Shown: positions 1 through 11,338 of the stretch, piece after piece
Layout: every line of letters starts with the position of its first letter
Numbering within the stretch: position 1 is the first letter of the stretch
Source: Terebella lapidaria
Taxonomy: Eukaryota > Annelida > Polychaeta > Terebellida > Terebellidae
DNA: 64,000 nucleotides
Assembly: GCA_949152475.1 (NCBI GenBank)
Contig: OX424561.1
Coordinates: 9,114,001-9,178,000, forward strand
Direction: 5' to 3'
Translations under genes and position numbers: made by a program
The notes under the pieces: generated by a model
What the model saw: the letters and a program-made list of their open reading frames with translations, nothing else
Database searches by the model: none
What the model was told of the DNA's origin: nothing

Positions 1-14
1 TTCACTAAATTATA

Positions 15-830
15 TCGAGTGCTGAACTTGTTTATCTTGAGTGCTCGTGAAATTTTAAAGGTTTATTTTTGAGTTCTACAATGTTCCTAACATTGTATTT
101 AGGATTTCAGTTCAGGATCGATTTATACATGTAGTATGCTCTTCAGTTAATATTCCTATATATTAAACTATATATATCTGACCGTTTCCATTTATACATT
201 AGGTAATATAGGTTATATTATGTCAAGCGTTTGGTTTATGATGCAGAACACACGCTATGTTATGTAGAGTCCTCGATAGTGCTCGATATATTTTAAAGAA
301 CACTCGATATATTATGTAGAGCACTCGATATATTATGTAGAGCGCTCGTGATAATTAGGTAGAGGGCTTTATATGAATTATTGAGCGCTTGAAATAATAT
401 CTCAAGCGCTTGCTTTCTTATTTTGAGCTTCCGACTCATGAGTCATTACAAGCGCTCCACATAACATAGCAAGCACTCTACATGATATAGGAGCGCTCAA
501 CATCATAAGTCAAGCGCTCGTTTGCTGTATGACCTAAAAATGTGTAAAAGGAAACGATCAAATACTTATATATATATATATATATGAGAATATTGAGCGT
601 ATTACAAACCGACCTTGAATTAAACTTCAACATACCACGAGTGCTCAAGATGAACAAGTTGAGCACTTGTTTTGTTATGTAGAGCACTCGTTATATGATG
701 TTGAGCTCTTGAGTTAGCTAAGTCGAGTGCTCTATATTAGTATGTTGAGCACTCCATATAATTTCTTGAGTACTTGTTTTGTTTGTAGAGCACTCGAGAT
801 AATATGTCAAGCGGTCGAGATAATATTTGT
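15..830. repeat. Degenerate GAGCGCTC/GAGCACTCG short-period repeat
   Basis: Dozens of imperfect copies of an 8-bp core (GAGCGCTC, GAGCACTC, AAGCGCTTG) are separated by AT-rich spacers such as TATATTATGTA, giving a period near 21-35 bp. It is most regular around 290-360. The core GAGCGCTC is its own reverse complement, so copies read equally in both directions. A (TA)n tract sits near 569-586. The short ORFs here have no recognisable content. It looks like a decayed short-period satellite; nothing ties it to a gene. Confidence 0.7.
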
Positions 831-2230
831 TCACACACGTCCCTTCAGAGCAACCGTATCACTGTGTATGTTACACACGGAACGCAAGCTGTTTGCAAAT
901 TCACATTGCAAGATTCATTACATACATGATCATACACCCTCTAAAAGATTAATTTGTGAGCATATCTGGGAAACAGTTTTGTTTGCTTTTCAATCTGGAG
1001 AAACATAACTTGAGAGGCCCCATGCAGTTTATTACATGTACCATCAGAATGCCAGCAGCAGAAATACACGTAATGATGAAATATATCACAGATAGGTCCA
1101 TAAAGATCCACTTCACATTCTTATTACAGCATTAACAGTCCACTCACTGTTCCTTTATGCCATTCTAATAGATTAAAAAGGAATATTCTGGCCATTAAAA
1201 ACCAGCTGCCTTGATTCAGTGCATGACAGTTTCACAGTGCGTAGAACATATTTCTACAAAATTCACTGGTACACACAAATTTATCAGCAAGTACACTCGT
1301 ACACTTCGTATAGTGAGTGAAACTCCAGATCATATGTTTTGAAAATCATATACATAATAATAGTTTATGTAAAAGCAATAAACCAATGTATTTATACATG
1401 CATAATAAATATATAAGTATATAGTTACATGACTAGTAGGTATAAGTGTATGAATATTCAGATCTGTCAGTGAGTATTACCTGGCAATAAACAGTCATAT
1501 AAACTACTTCATGAAAATGCAGTGCTTTTCCTGCTATAATAAACATAATCCAAGATATAAATATAAAATTTGACAATGTAGAATAAATATTAACTAATTT
1601 ATACTAGCTATACAATCAGAGAAATACAAATATAAAATGATACAGATAAATGTCAATACAATAAAAAAAATATGTATGTTCCTGTGGTGGCCTCTATAAT
1701 AAACACCAAGGGATAATGTTTATTATAGAGGTATGTAATGAGTACTAGCTTCAACAGGTTAAAACTTCCTATTGCAGATATGTATGAAAATGACTATTTA
1801 CAAATGATATGTATGAGGCGAGGCCATCAACTCAAAGGCATGTGCGCACTCGAATTATTTTGAATATTATATTCCCACACAGTGCCATGGATATGCTCGT
1901 GGATGACTCTTTGATTTTCAACTTTTTGAGGGGCAAACATTTGTTCCATCGATATGAGAGTTCCACCTATATGTTACAGACACAATAGGAAGCACATCTT
2001 AGACTGTGTGGTCTTGTCTTAATATGAAACAATATAATTTTTTTTATATTCCGTGAACATGTAGAAATCATTTTTGATTACTCAATACTCATTCACTCAT
2101 TTTACATTGATCAATCTCCAAAGTGATTAGTTTTCTATTCTTTTTATGATATAATTCTCAAAGATCACCTGTTCTCACCAAAAAGATGTATGGCGTATTG
2201 AAACATGCATCAATAACAAAACTGTTAACT
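831..2230. other. AT-rich 3' flank of the PH-domain gene
   Basis: There is no ORF with domain content. The stretch lies directly downstream of the minus-strand PH-domain gene, so part of it is probably that gene's 3' UTR. The clearest local structure is a perfect hairpin at 1691-1731 (separate entry). Confidence 0.4.
1691..1731. terminator. Perfect 15-bp hairpin with a polyA signal in each arm
   Basis: CCTCTATAATAAACA (1691-1705) is followed, after an 11-bp loop, by its exact reverse complement (1717-1731). Each arm contains AATAAA on one strand, so the structure presents a polyadenylation hexamer in both directions. It lies about 500 bp downstream of the stop codon of the minus-strand PH-domain gene and could serve as its 3'-end signal. 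The structure is seen; the function is inferred. Confidence 0.45.
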
Positions 2231-5200
2231 TTAATCTCCAAAATCCCCACCAAAATCACCACCATCAAAACCTCCATCGTCAAAACCCCCATCAAAGCCT
2301 CCATCATCAAAACCCCCATCATAACCACCTCCATCGTCATAACCGCCTCCATCGTCATAACCGCCTCCATCGTCATAACCGCCTCCATCGTCATAACCGC
2401 CCCCATCATAACCTCCATAACCATCGTAACCACCGTCATAGCCTGCCTGGCCTCCATCATAACCACCACCATAACCACCTTGCCCTCCATCATAACCACC
2501 CTGACCAGCATCATAACCACCCTGACCAGCATCATAACCACCCTGACCAGCATCATATCCACCCTGGCCAGCATCATAGCCTCCTTGGCCTGCATCATAG
2601 CCTCCTTGGCCTGCATCTTGCCCAGCATCTTGGCCAGCATCTTGGCCACCATAGTCATTGTTTTCCACATTTGTTTCGTTGACGTTGGTGTTTTCGATGT
2701 TTGTGTTGTTGACTTCTGTGTGGTTGTGTACGTGCATGCCGCCGCCGTAGTACCCGCCGTAATGGCCCCATCCGCCGTAACCCCAGCCCATGCCAAATCC
2801 ATAGCCCCAGGGTCGGTACATCCCCATACCCATGCCCATCATCATCCCTGAAAAACAAAACATTCATCGTGTTACAAAACTTGATGCAAATACACATCTA
2901 AATCTTTATATTTACATGCATAGTAGAATTTTGTATTCTTTGTTAGTCCCATAAAACATTTCTACTTCTGCAGCACTGGTTCATCTGTGCCATTACCCCT
3001 GTTTCACCAATCCCCCCCCCCCCCCCCCCCAATACTTACATTTACACAGAGCCCCCTCTCCCTCGGTCGCCCTGGACAATGACTGATGTAAACAATACTT
3101 ACCCATAGCCAGCCCATCTGAGCTACTCCCCTCTCTCCCTCGGTCGCCCTGGACAACGACTATGATGTAAACAATACTTACCCATAGCCAGCCCATCTGA
3201 GCTACTCCCCCCTCTCCCTCGGTCGCCCTGGACAACGACTATGATGTAAACAATACTTACCCATAGCCAGCCCATCTGAGCTACTCCCCCCTCTCCCTCG
3301 GTCGCCCTGGACAACGACTATGATGTAAACAATACTTACCCATAGCCAGCCCATCTGAGCTACTCCCCCCTCTCCCTCGGTCGCCCTGGACAATGACTAT
3401 GATGTAAACAATACTTACCCATAGCCAGCCCGTCTGAGCTACTCCCCCCTCTCCCTCGGTCGCCCTGGACAACGACTGTGGTGTGACCTCCTCGTCCTTG
3501 ACCTTGTTGTCCTGGAGCGACTCGGTTATGATGCTGACCTGCATGTACATATAAATGATGAATCAGAGATGAATTTTCTGAATTATTTGCCTGATGCGAG
3601 CAGTTGGCTACACACATGACTGACACAAAGTTAATACATGTACAGTGTACTCTGTATAAACCGGATCTCCAGGGGACCAGGGAAAAAATCCGGTTTTGAC
3701 AGAGTGCCGGTTTATCAAGAGTCTGAAGAGAGAGAACATCGACCAACTCATCCAATCTGTAGATACCGTCCGACTTTGTTTTTCACTGTTGCACTACACA
3801 CCGTAACTAATTACCGGCCAGCTATTTTAAGTACATGTAGTTACAAACTTTCTGGACACGGCGTAGTTATTAATATTAGGTTATTGATAATAGGTCGTAT
3901 CTGTATAGATTCATTGCAGAACATTCAAGTAAATAATTTGAGTCAATTGATTATTAAATTGTAGGTTTTCTATTGATATCATTATCATCTTGTGCTATTA
4001 GCATATCTCAAAAACAATTGTAGAATATACATAGTGAGACAAGATTGCATGATGTCATAGATTTGTTGTTTGCGTTCATAGCATGCGCTGATTAATAATC
4101 ACTTTGAACAATGCGTGTCACCCCAGTGGTGAGCTTGCAATTTACTCGAGAAATCATGTCAGGTAAATCATGCATTCTTCAAACGGCCCCTAACTGACGA
4201 AGTTTAGTTGTTGTTAATTACAAAAAATTTGAGCGCTGTGTTCCTGATGCTGTTGTGTTTATAAAGACGTGTGACTAAAGCACAGCCTTTGACATCGGTC
4301 TGTGATCCGATGAAGTGTGGCTGATTGCAATTTAGACGCCGCAGTTTCGAATTATTGGGGGTAACGCCGGTTTGGACAATACGATATGGCCGGTTGGGTC
4401 ATAGGAATAGGGCCGGTTTTCAGAATGGACAACATCCGGTATATCGAGAGTTGCTTACTGTAAAAACAAAGGGGAAGAAATTGGGACCTGAGAGGAACGC
4501 CGGTATGGACAAAATTCCGGTATATACAATAGCCGGTTTTGGCAGAGTACACTGTATGACAATTCAGTATCCTGATATTCAATCCATGAATAGATTCAAT
4601 GGTGTGTGATATCTACAATGGCTGTCAAAGGAACATGGTTAGGGATGTCATAGCGCCACTAACCAGGTGGGGGTCGTCCAGGGGCACCCCCATGTGAGGT
4701 GGGGTAGGGGTAGGCCTGCTGCTGCTGGGGGTATGCCTGCTGCTGTTGGGGGTAGGCCCGCTGTTGTTGGGGGTAGCCCTGCTGCTGTGTGGGGTAGGCC
4801 TGGCCTGAGGGTGGAGCTTGCTGGGCTGGCTGCTGCTGTTGTGGTGGAGGCGGTGGAAGCTGCAAAAGATGGACAGAAAAGTTATACACACTGGTATTCA
4901 AAACTAATTCAGAATTCCCACAGATTGTGTGATTTATCAAAAAATGCATGCAAAATTATGGCAAAACAGTTTTTCTCTCTCTAGCAATAGACATCTTGTC
5001 GACTTTTAAAAATATATGTTACACTTTGATCATTGAAAATAGCACATAGAGATCACTTACTGTTCCACAAATGGAGGTCATCCACAAACTAGAAAAAAAA
5101 ACAAGAATACCAAACAGTGCAACTGTGCAAATGACATTAGCTGACTAAAAGCTCAATTCAACACAATGATGTGTGATTCAAATTATTTGGTGGGAGAAAT

Positions 5201-6439
5201 TGTCCATGGTCACTCTGTTTATACATACTTCATCTCCCCATCATTGGCGAAGATGAACCAGTGTATTGAGTCTGGACGTCTGGATGCTGTGGAAGGTATG
5301 GCGAGCAGGTAACGCTCGTTGTCGGGATTTGGCAGGGCTGGGCGCTCGGGCAAGCTGCGTGTGAAGGGTCCCACTGCCAGGAAGTTACACACGCCCTGTG
5401 GAAGTTCCATGAAGCATACAAATTACATGTAACAATCTGTACACCTTATATGTCTGTAAACGTATAAAGTTTCGCGTGAATCAATGTTCACGTTTTCAAA
5501 ATCTCACCATGTTCGCATGGATTCAAGATCGTGGCTGATGTGAATGGTCAGCCCCCCGATTGAATAACCGTGTATTAGCGCATATTTATTTTCTCGTTTT
5601 TTTTTTTCAAACGCGAAATTCTCGAAATTAATACATCGCGAAATTTCATACGTTTACAGTATAGACAGTTTGTCTCCTACAATGTGTTGTCTTCCTGATA
5701 CAAAATTTACTTATTCTTTTCTCAGAACAATGAGACCAGTCACCTTTAGAACAAGCCTGCCATCCGCCTTGCCCTCTGACTGGGATTTCTTCCACACCAG
5801 CATGCTATCCTGGTGCAGCTGTACAAAATGTAACTTCCATCCTTTGGAAAATGTGCTGTCTGAAATCAACACATGGTGACAGAAAAAATACTGGTATGTT
5901 ATTGTATACAATGTAGCAAGATTGCCTGAATGTTCGAGTTGGGTACGTGATAGGACTTCTGCCCAAAACCGCTTCTGGATTCAGCAAACATACCGGTACA
6001 CGTATACAAGCTCGAGCAGTTCAAGTTATATAGGTACCAGTGCCAGTAATACTTGGGTGTTGGCTCCTTGATTACACATACGGTAAATTTTAGACAAGTC
6101 TTATGAATCAACTGATATTAAAATTGCACATTACAATATATGCAAATTGACTCATAGTTCTTGTCATCAGAATATAGTTTAATGTTCTTCTGCTTTCTGT
6201 ATTGTTTCACCATCTTTACTCTAGGTACATTGTATGGGGAACTCTGTAGAGCATTTGGTTTGTTACTGTTTCCGCTACTCATTTGGGAACTACCTTGGAT
6301 ACATTCAGACACACATACACACTGACATTGATCATCAAACAGTGAAAACTTTGATGTACCATTATTATTGGTAATGCCAATGTACACAATACTCACTTTT
6401 ATATTTAAGGACATAGCCAGCCTTAACCACAGGTGTCAT
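2231..6439 (-). CDS. PH-domain protein with Pro/Gln-rich and Gly-rich tail
   Basis: Coding exons, in gene order on the minus strand: 6397-6439, 5744-5859, 5229-5395, 5061-5088, 4664-4859, 3419-3538, 2231-2847. All junctions are GT-AG with matching phases and total 1287 nt (428 aa). The start is the first ATG after an acceptor at 6441; a 5' UTR exon is probably further upstream. Residues 5-118 form a pleckstrin-homology fold: KAGYVLKYK opening strand, FSKGWKLHFVQL, and a closing helix with the invariant Trp in NLWMTSICGT. PH domains bind phosphoinositides or proteins at membranes. Residues 119-183 are Pro/Gln-rich with AYPQQQQ repeats, 184-223 are Gly/Gln-rich, and 224-428 are Gly-rich with Asn/Thr repeats, DAGQGGY repeats and a GGYDDG tail. 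I do not recognise a named orthologue. Intron 5 carries a pogo-like element, intron 6 a minisatellite, and intron 2 a small MITE. In exon 5 an unspliced reading would stop immediately after PPPG. Confidence 0.82.
3012..3030. repeat. Poly(C) run
   Basis: About 19 consecutive C lie at the edge of the 79-bp minisatellite in intron 6 of the PH-domain gene. Read on the gene strand it is a G-run, which could form a G-rich secondary structure or simply be a slippage product. Confidence 0.9.
3031..3476 (-). repeat. 79-bp minisatellite made of exon 6 end plus its splice donor
   Basis: Five nearly identical 79-bp units, spaced exactly 79 bp, plus one partial unit run from the 3' half of exon 6 of the PH-domain gene into its intron. 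On the gene strand each unit holds the last ~46 bp of exon 6, its strong donor G|GTAAGT and ~33 bp of intron. The array therefore presents at least five identical donors in a row. Only the first unit is continuous with exon 6. Use of a downstream donor would add unit sequence and meet a stop in the working frame. The units also contain YAG trinucleotides, but a unit spliced as a mini-exon would leave introns of only about 22-34 bp, which is implausibly short. Confidence 0.85.
3643..4554. mobile_element. Non-autonomous pogo/Tigger-like (Tc1-mariner) element
   Basis: The ends match as an inverted repeat: CAGTGTACTCTG at 3643 and its reverse complement ending at 4554. Each is flanked by TA, the target duplication of the Tc1/mariner superfamily. 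A CAGT start followed by CTCTG is typical of pogo/Tigger termini. Subterminal CCGGTTTT/CCGGTAT motifs recur near both ends. At 912 bp with no coherent transposase ORF it is a deletion derivative. It sits in intron 5 of the PH-domain gene. Confidence 0.7.
5454..5659. mobile_element. ~206-bp MITE, CTGTAAACGTAT terminal repeats
   Basis: The left end CTGTAAACGTATAAAGTTTC and the right end form an imperfect inverted repeat of about 28 bp that includes TTTCGCG. The interior is AT-rich with further CGCGAA motifs and no coding content. It lies in intron 2 (5396-5743) of the PH-domain gene. The duplicated target is not clear (TA-rich on both sides). Confidence 0.55.
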
Positions 6440-6441
6440 AT

Positions 6442-7390
6442 CTGGAAAATAATTTGAACAACATTTGAAGTTAAATCTAGTGTTTATATTATACACATAT
6501 ATTTAAGGAACACGTGTAGGATAAAATACACTCTGGGCAAATGTGGGTATGACCAATCACTGTGATCAGTCCAGTTTTGAACCAATCACAGCCAATATGT
6601 CTGAGAATCACTGAAATTGCCCACATTATTGTACATACTAGTCATATTTATTTGTATGATACGGACAGCCACATCCAGTATTCAATATTTATGTCATGAG
6701 TTTGACTTTGTGTTTCAGTTTTGTGGAAATTATTCAAGTCCTTGAACATGTTGACCATATGGGGTACATTATCGAAAGGTACAAAGTGTTTGTGTCTTCC
6801 TGTAAATAGACCCACGTTGCCATATAAAGGCATTCCAATTTTCACAGTTTAATCATGCATGACTAAAATTAATCGATATTCATAAGACATGGTCGGTGCT
6901 GACCAGTAAGGCGACTAAAATTTGTCAACAATACTGACTTTGTTATGCATGGAAGGTTTTCCCAGAAGAGGGCATTAAATGCAACGTGGGTCTTTACTGA
7001 AAGACTTCAATGAATTTGCAATTGGCGTAGGTACCCCATTGCTTAGCCATACAACATATTGAGGCTGATGTCATGGTGCGCATTATTGGATACATTATGA
7101 TTCTGTGCTCTAAGGCTGCACACCTGGTATCCCTCCGCTGAACTTCTGTGTACCCAATCAAATAGTGCCAAAAATACCTTGAATTTCTTGGCCTAAATAC
7201 TAGTCTTGGTGGATTCTGCATACAACTATTGGATTTTGGCAGCAACAAAACTTTATTTCAAACATTACAGTACATGTTGTTGTGACGAACTATTGAGCAA
7301 TGTTAATTTGTAAACAGAAATTTAAAGATCCAGTATTCCTACGCCGAACTCACGTGTTTCGTTCTGGCCTCAGCAATAGCAAGTAATTTT
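6442..7390. other. Upstream region of the PH-domain gene, no gene seen
   Basis: AT-rich sequence beyond the first recognised coding exon. It probably contains the promoter and a 5' UTR exon, but no splice donor or promoter motif can be assigned with confidence. No repeat or ORF with domain content is seen. Confidence 0.3.
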
Positions 7391-7407
7391 GGCTATCTGA
7401 ACATAGT

Positions 7408-7598
7408 GAAAAAACGAGCGTTTGACCATATGACAAATTAACATTTTTATTACTGCCAAGTGATGTGGATCTAGCTCTCAGAAAAAATACACAATACATG
7501 TATGTTGCTTTTCTTCCCCTTCTATAGAGAAGGGTCCGGAGTGGGATAATTTACATTGATTTATAATAGAGGGCCTTGAATTGCGGGTGTGTACTCTT
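7408..7598. repeat. Direct repeat, copy 1 of 2
   Basis: This ~180-bp segment, beginning at an AAAAAACGAGCG block, recurs in the same orientation at 8799-8985. Shared blocks include CATTTTTATTAC, TTCTTCCCCTT and TTACATTGATTTATA. The copies differ by several indels and substitutions. The intervening 1.2 kb has no recognised gene. Confidence 0.6.
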
Positions 7599-7723
7599 AT
7601 GCTCAAAATTGCCCACTATATCCTACATCTGTGTACTGTTGATCTGACCATCTCAAGGCTACAGCTTACACTACAGCTGTTCCCTACAGTGACTACTATA
7701 TACGTACCATATTCATGTGCATA

Positions 7724-7850
7724 TAAGGCCATGGCCTTGCATACGGATTTATGCATTTTGGCAGGGTCGTCGAAATTTTTTTTTCATTTATAAGGCCATG
7801 GCCTTGTATTTGAATATAAGGCCATCCCCAATATTCACATATAAGGCCAC
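7724..7850. repeat. ATATAAGGCCA short-motif cluster
   Basis: Four to five copies of ATATAAGGCCA(T) occur in 130 bp, two of them extended to the palindrome AAGGCCATGGCCTT. The spacing is irregular (about 25-60 bp). It resembles the subterminal repeats of a DNA transposon, but no terminal repeats could be paired. Confidence 0.45.
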
Positions 7851-8798
7851 CAATTGTTAGTCTCAAACGACCTTATTAAACTAGATTTGATGTGCTGCTA
7901 AAACATAGTAGGGTAAGTCGTGGTGCAATACACTTTGTTTGTATATTAGTATGGCATAAATTATTGTTTGTTCTATTGGAAATCTGATAAATCTGATAAA
8001 CATGAACACCACGCACATCGCTATGTAGATTCGCAATGGAAAAACCAGCAACATGCTCCCCCATTTCCATTTGTAAAGCTGTTTTGATATCACTGTTTCT
8101 GACAATGTGTTTACGTGGCCAGCTTATATGCGAGTTATTGCTTTTGGCGGGAAAAAAAAATGTTTTTCCTAATATAGAGTCGGAGCACGCAAATACTGGA
8201 CAGTTTTGGATGCATTTCCTGTTTATTGGAGATATATTGCCGATGCAATATTTCAAATGTAACAGAATAAAAAATGATTTGTTGCACTACAAATTCATAT
8301 TCACATATAAAGTCAACACGAAACTAAAGCACAGACACAGACCTCGAAAGAACACGAAGTCTAGGATCCTAGCAGACTGCAGCGGAGCATGTAAATATCG
8401 GACAAGGAGCTATGAAACACCGACGTCAACAAAATATTAAGCCTTGTCTACTTCACTTGAGCGCAGCATGTTCATCATGGACCAAGTTAGATAACAGATT
8501 CACCTTGTGCACAAATAATTGTTTAATAATGAATACCATTTGCAATTTCAACAAAACACACTGACATTTATATCAAATTAAGCATTGATCAGAGATATTG
8601 ACAGTGAAAAGCACAAGTTGTTGTCCAAGGCTGTTTCAAAATGATAGAAACCTGAAACTCCTGTCATGTGGAAATTCATGCTTTGATTCTACACATTTGC
8701 TCAGTCCAATATTTTTTACAAAGTGTATACTACATGTGAAAACCGTGATTTATTCATGTGTCCGATATTTGCATGCCCGTTTTTTCATTTAGATTTAG

Positions 8799-8985
8799 CG
8801 AAAAAACGAGCGTGTGACCATATGTCATATGACGAAATGACATTTTTATTACAGCCCAGTGATGTAGCTGTCAGAAAAAATGAACAATAAGTTTATTTTC
8901 TTCCCCTTTGATAGAGATAAGAAGGTCCGAAGTGGGAAAATTTACATTGATTTATATAGGGCCTTCTAACCCAGGTGTGCAGCCT
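8799..8985. repeat. Direct repeat, copy 2 of 2
   Basis: Second copy of the segment at 7408-7598, in the same orientation about 1.39 kb away and diverged by indels. It could be a dispersed repeat or a local duplication. Nothing seen distinguishes them. Confidence 0.6.
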
Positions 8986-9622
8986 GGAGTAGAGTTCGAT
9001 CTGTACTGACTACTGGTTTGATCCCGCCCCCAGTCGGCCAGTGAAAAGTACTGATACTGTGACTGCCAAACGTGTTTCGTACATACTTGACACATCCACA
9101 CCACCGCCGCCACATGACATAGTTGTGTGACCAGCTCGGTAACGTCATCCACGAGTAATATGCGAGTATTCGATGATTTAAGACAGAACATGAAAGAAAT
9201 GTCAAACACTTGGCAACATCAAAATAAAAGATGCGCGCGCACCTGCCTAGAAATTCCAAGCACTAAACACTGACAACATAAATGTTAAATGTTACCAATT
9301 TGCCTCCTGCTGTCCAGCCACTTCTAATAATATTTTTAATTTATTCTTCAAATTTATTATATTTCTTATTAGTCCCTACGAAAATGTTAATTTTTCATTG
9401 CATATGCATATATGTTGCATATAGAGTTCCGATCCACATATTTGAGTGTCAAATTATTATGGATTATTATTATTGAACATGGAATATGGATGCGTATATA
9501 GGCGACGTGTTGAGAATGAGAAGACTTGATTGAAATGAAAACTTCATATCTCTGTACACGTTCATACAGAAAATAATTTTAAAATTGTGTAACGTCATAG
9601 TCTGTCCGGACGAGTCCGGCTG

Positions 9623-9680
9623 TCATACATCACATCATAACACATCATCATCACCAACATCAACATCATCATCATATACA
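9623..9680. repeat. CAT/ATC microsatellite
   Basis: Imperfect CAT trinucleotide repeats interrupted by CAC and AAC. The short Met-rich antisense ORF here is a by-product of this simple sequence. Confidence 0.8.
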
Positions 9681-9699
9681 ACATGCATAGTACATAGTT

Positions 9700-10160
9700 A
9701 TGGTAATGTAGCCGTGTGCGGAGCCTGAGATGCCATGGGAGCAGCACCACAGAACTCGCGCACGTGGGCATGTTGCTGGTCCGGCCTCGCCACGGACAGC
9801 CCGACGGTCTACCAGAGCCTGTGTCGCACCATCCCAGGCGGGAGACCGGTGATCCACAGGGCGTAAGCCCCCGAGTCAGCAACGGTTCCTCCAACCTGGA
9901 CCCTCTATGAGAATTGTCCCCAGGGCCTTCGCAGGCCTTAGCCGAAGAGTGAGGACGTTGGACTCATGGTCGAGCCCTCCGTCGTTCTCTCGTCTTGCTC
10001 AGCTCTGAGACAACTCCACTGAACAACGCGGCTCCAGAATATTTATAGTCCTGAAGCACGAGATACGAGGGAAATGACGTAAGACCATTGTTACAGTAAA
10101 ATGCTCGGGAGAATAAGAGGGCGTTGCCAAGCAGCGCACGTGCTTCGAACACGAAGCGTC
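9700..10160. other. GC-rich unassigned segment
   Basis: About 460 bp, noticeably richer in G+C than its flanks. It has short ORFs on both strands but none with a recognisable domain. It could be a fragment of a mobile element or a CpG-rich regulatory segment. No terminal repeats were found. Confidence 0.3.
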
Positions 10161-10689
10161 CAAAACAAGGCCAGAAACAAGAAAGTGTTTAGAAAGAATC
10201 TCCTGTCGTGATCTTTGGGCGAAATCGCCACAATTGTCAATTGATTACCCCATTATTATAACTCAAAATTTGGTCAGGTACTGAATGTTGTATTGCACAG
10301 TTTTCGATAAGGCTATATATTTGCTTAAAATACCAATCAAAAAGATGTTCTTAAAAAAGTTTTGTTTCACAGATACAAGCCTCGATTTTGATGAAAAGTA
10401 TGGTTTTATATCGACTGGAAAGATGAAAATTATTGAGTGAGTATGAAAATCCCAACAAGGTTAGGGACAAAAACATGGTATGCCTTTTGGAACCTGACCC
10501 GTTGCCTTTTACTTGATGACATCGAACCTGAAGTTTGAAGTTTACTAGGGAAGGATTTGAGGGGTTTTTTTATAAAAGAGATTCGGGAGAGTATGATTAT
10601 AACGATGATTTGTAAAATAGTTCTGCTTGGGGACATGTATTTTTCAGTCTACACAGGACCCAGGGGCATAAAAATGTAACCGAGCAAGA

Positions 10690-10800
10690 AATGCCTCGGC
10701 AAGACTGGGATTCGAAATCGGGACCTCTCACACATCAGACATTCAGATGAGTTAAATGGTTTTCCCGCCACCAAGCTACGTAATACTGATCGCAGCTCGG
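10690..10800 (-). mobile_element. tRNA-derived SINE-like head
   Basis: On the minus strand an A-box-like TAGCTTGGTGG (complement of 10768-10778) is followed ~45 bp later by a B-box-like GGTCCCGATTTCGAATCC (complement of 10708-10725). Order and spacing suit an RNA polymerase III tRNA-type promoter. A full cloverleaf is not evident, so this is more likely a tRNA-derived SINE head than a tRNA gene. No tail or target duplication was identified. Confidence 0.45.
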
Positions 10801-10915
10801 GTACTCAAATATGGCGGGAAATACTGTATATAAGTACAATGTGAAGGTCGTTAAGTATGTAGCCTTCATGTTCTGATTGGTGCATACTTGTTCGATACTG
10901 TCTGTAACTGGCATA

Positions 10916-10942
10916 ATAAGATAAGATAAGATAAGATAAGAT
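10916..10942. repeat. (ATAAG)5 microsatellite
   Basis: Five perfect ATAAG pentamers. Each carries a GATAAG motif, the consensus for GATA factors, but the setting (no nearby gene start) gives no sign of function. Confidence 0.9.
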
Positions 10943-11338
10943 TTATTTAACGTCGGATCAACAAAACATAAAACATTACCCAAATGGCTATTTACCGATA
11001 TGTACTTGTTAACAATTGACGCGTGGCGGTGCGTTGTCATGGTGAGGTGTTGAGTTTTGCGTTGGAACGTGCGTGTTTGCAGGTGCTTGTTTGTGGACCT
11101 ATCAAAAATATTCTACAAGATATTATACAGCACGAGGTCTGGGAGCCGCTCAAGAGCCCAGGAAACCAAACATATGAGGATGATCTCTCTGGCGATTCTG
11201 AATATCTACTGACTCCACATATTCACATAAACCTTCTCGCAGAACTTTTTAAGATGATATCAGTTACTTGCAGTCATATTTTCGGTCTCGTTCATAAATT
11301 ACCATTTGATTTAAGTATCGCATGTTCAAGGACCTCAT

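Noticed and set aside
2158-2851. Two other long ORFs (both strands) over the last exon of the PH-domain gene
   Set aside because: Low-complexity shadows of the Gly-rich frame; only the third frame joins the upstream exons in phase.
3123-3393. 79-bp units as five separate mini-exons
   Set aside because: Implied introns of 22-34 bp are too short, and the in-phase reading from the obvious acceptor meets a stop. An array of alternative donors is the simpler reading.
4667-4984. Plus-strand Gly/Ala-rich ORF over exon 5 of the PH-domain gene
   Set aside because: Antisense reading of the Pro/Gln-rich repeat.
7408-8985. Direct repeats as long terminal repeats of a retroelement
   Set aside because: The copies are diverged by indels, lack TG..CA ends and enclose no recognisable retroelement gene.
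9595-9894. Minus-strand 99-aa ORF with a Met-rich end
   Set aside because: Runs from GC-rich unassigned DNA into a CAT microsatellite; no recognisable protein.
10690-10800. Functional tRNA gene
   Set aside because: A and B boxes are imperfect and no full cloverleaf or acceptor stem pairs; kept only as a SINE-like segment.
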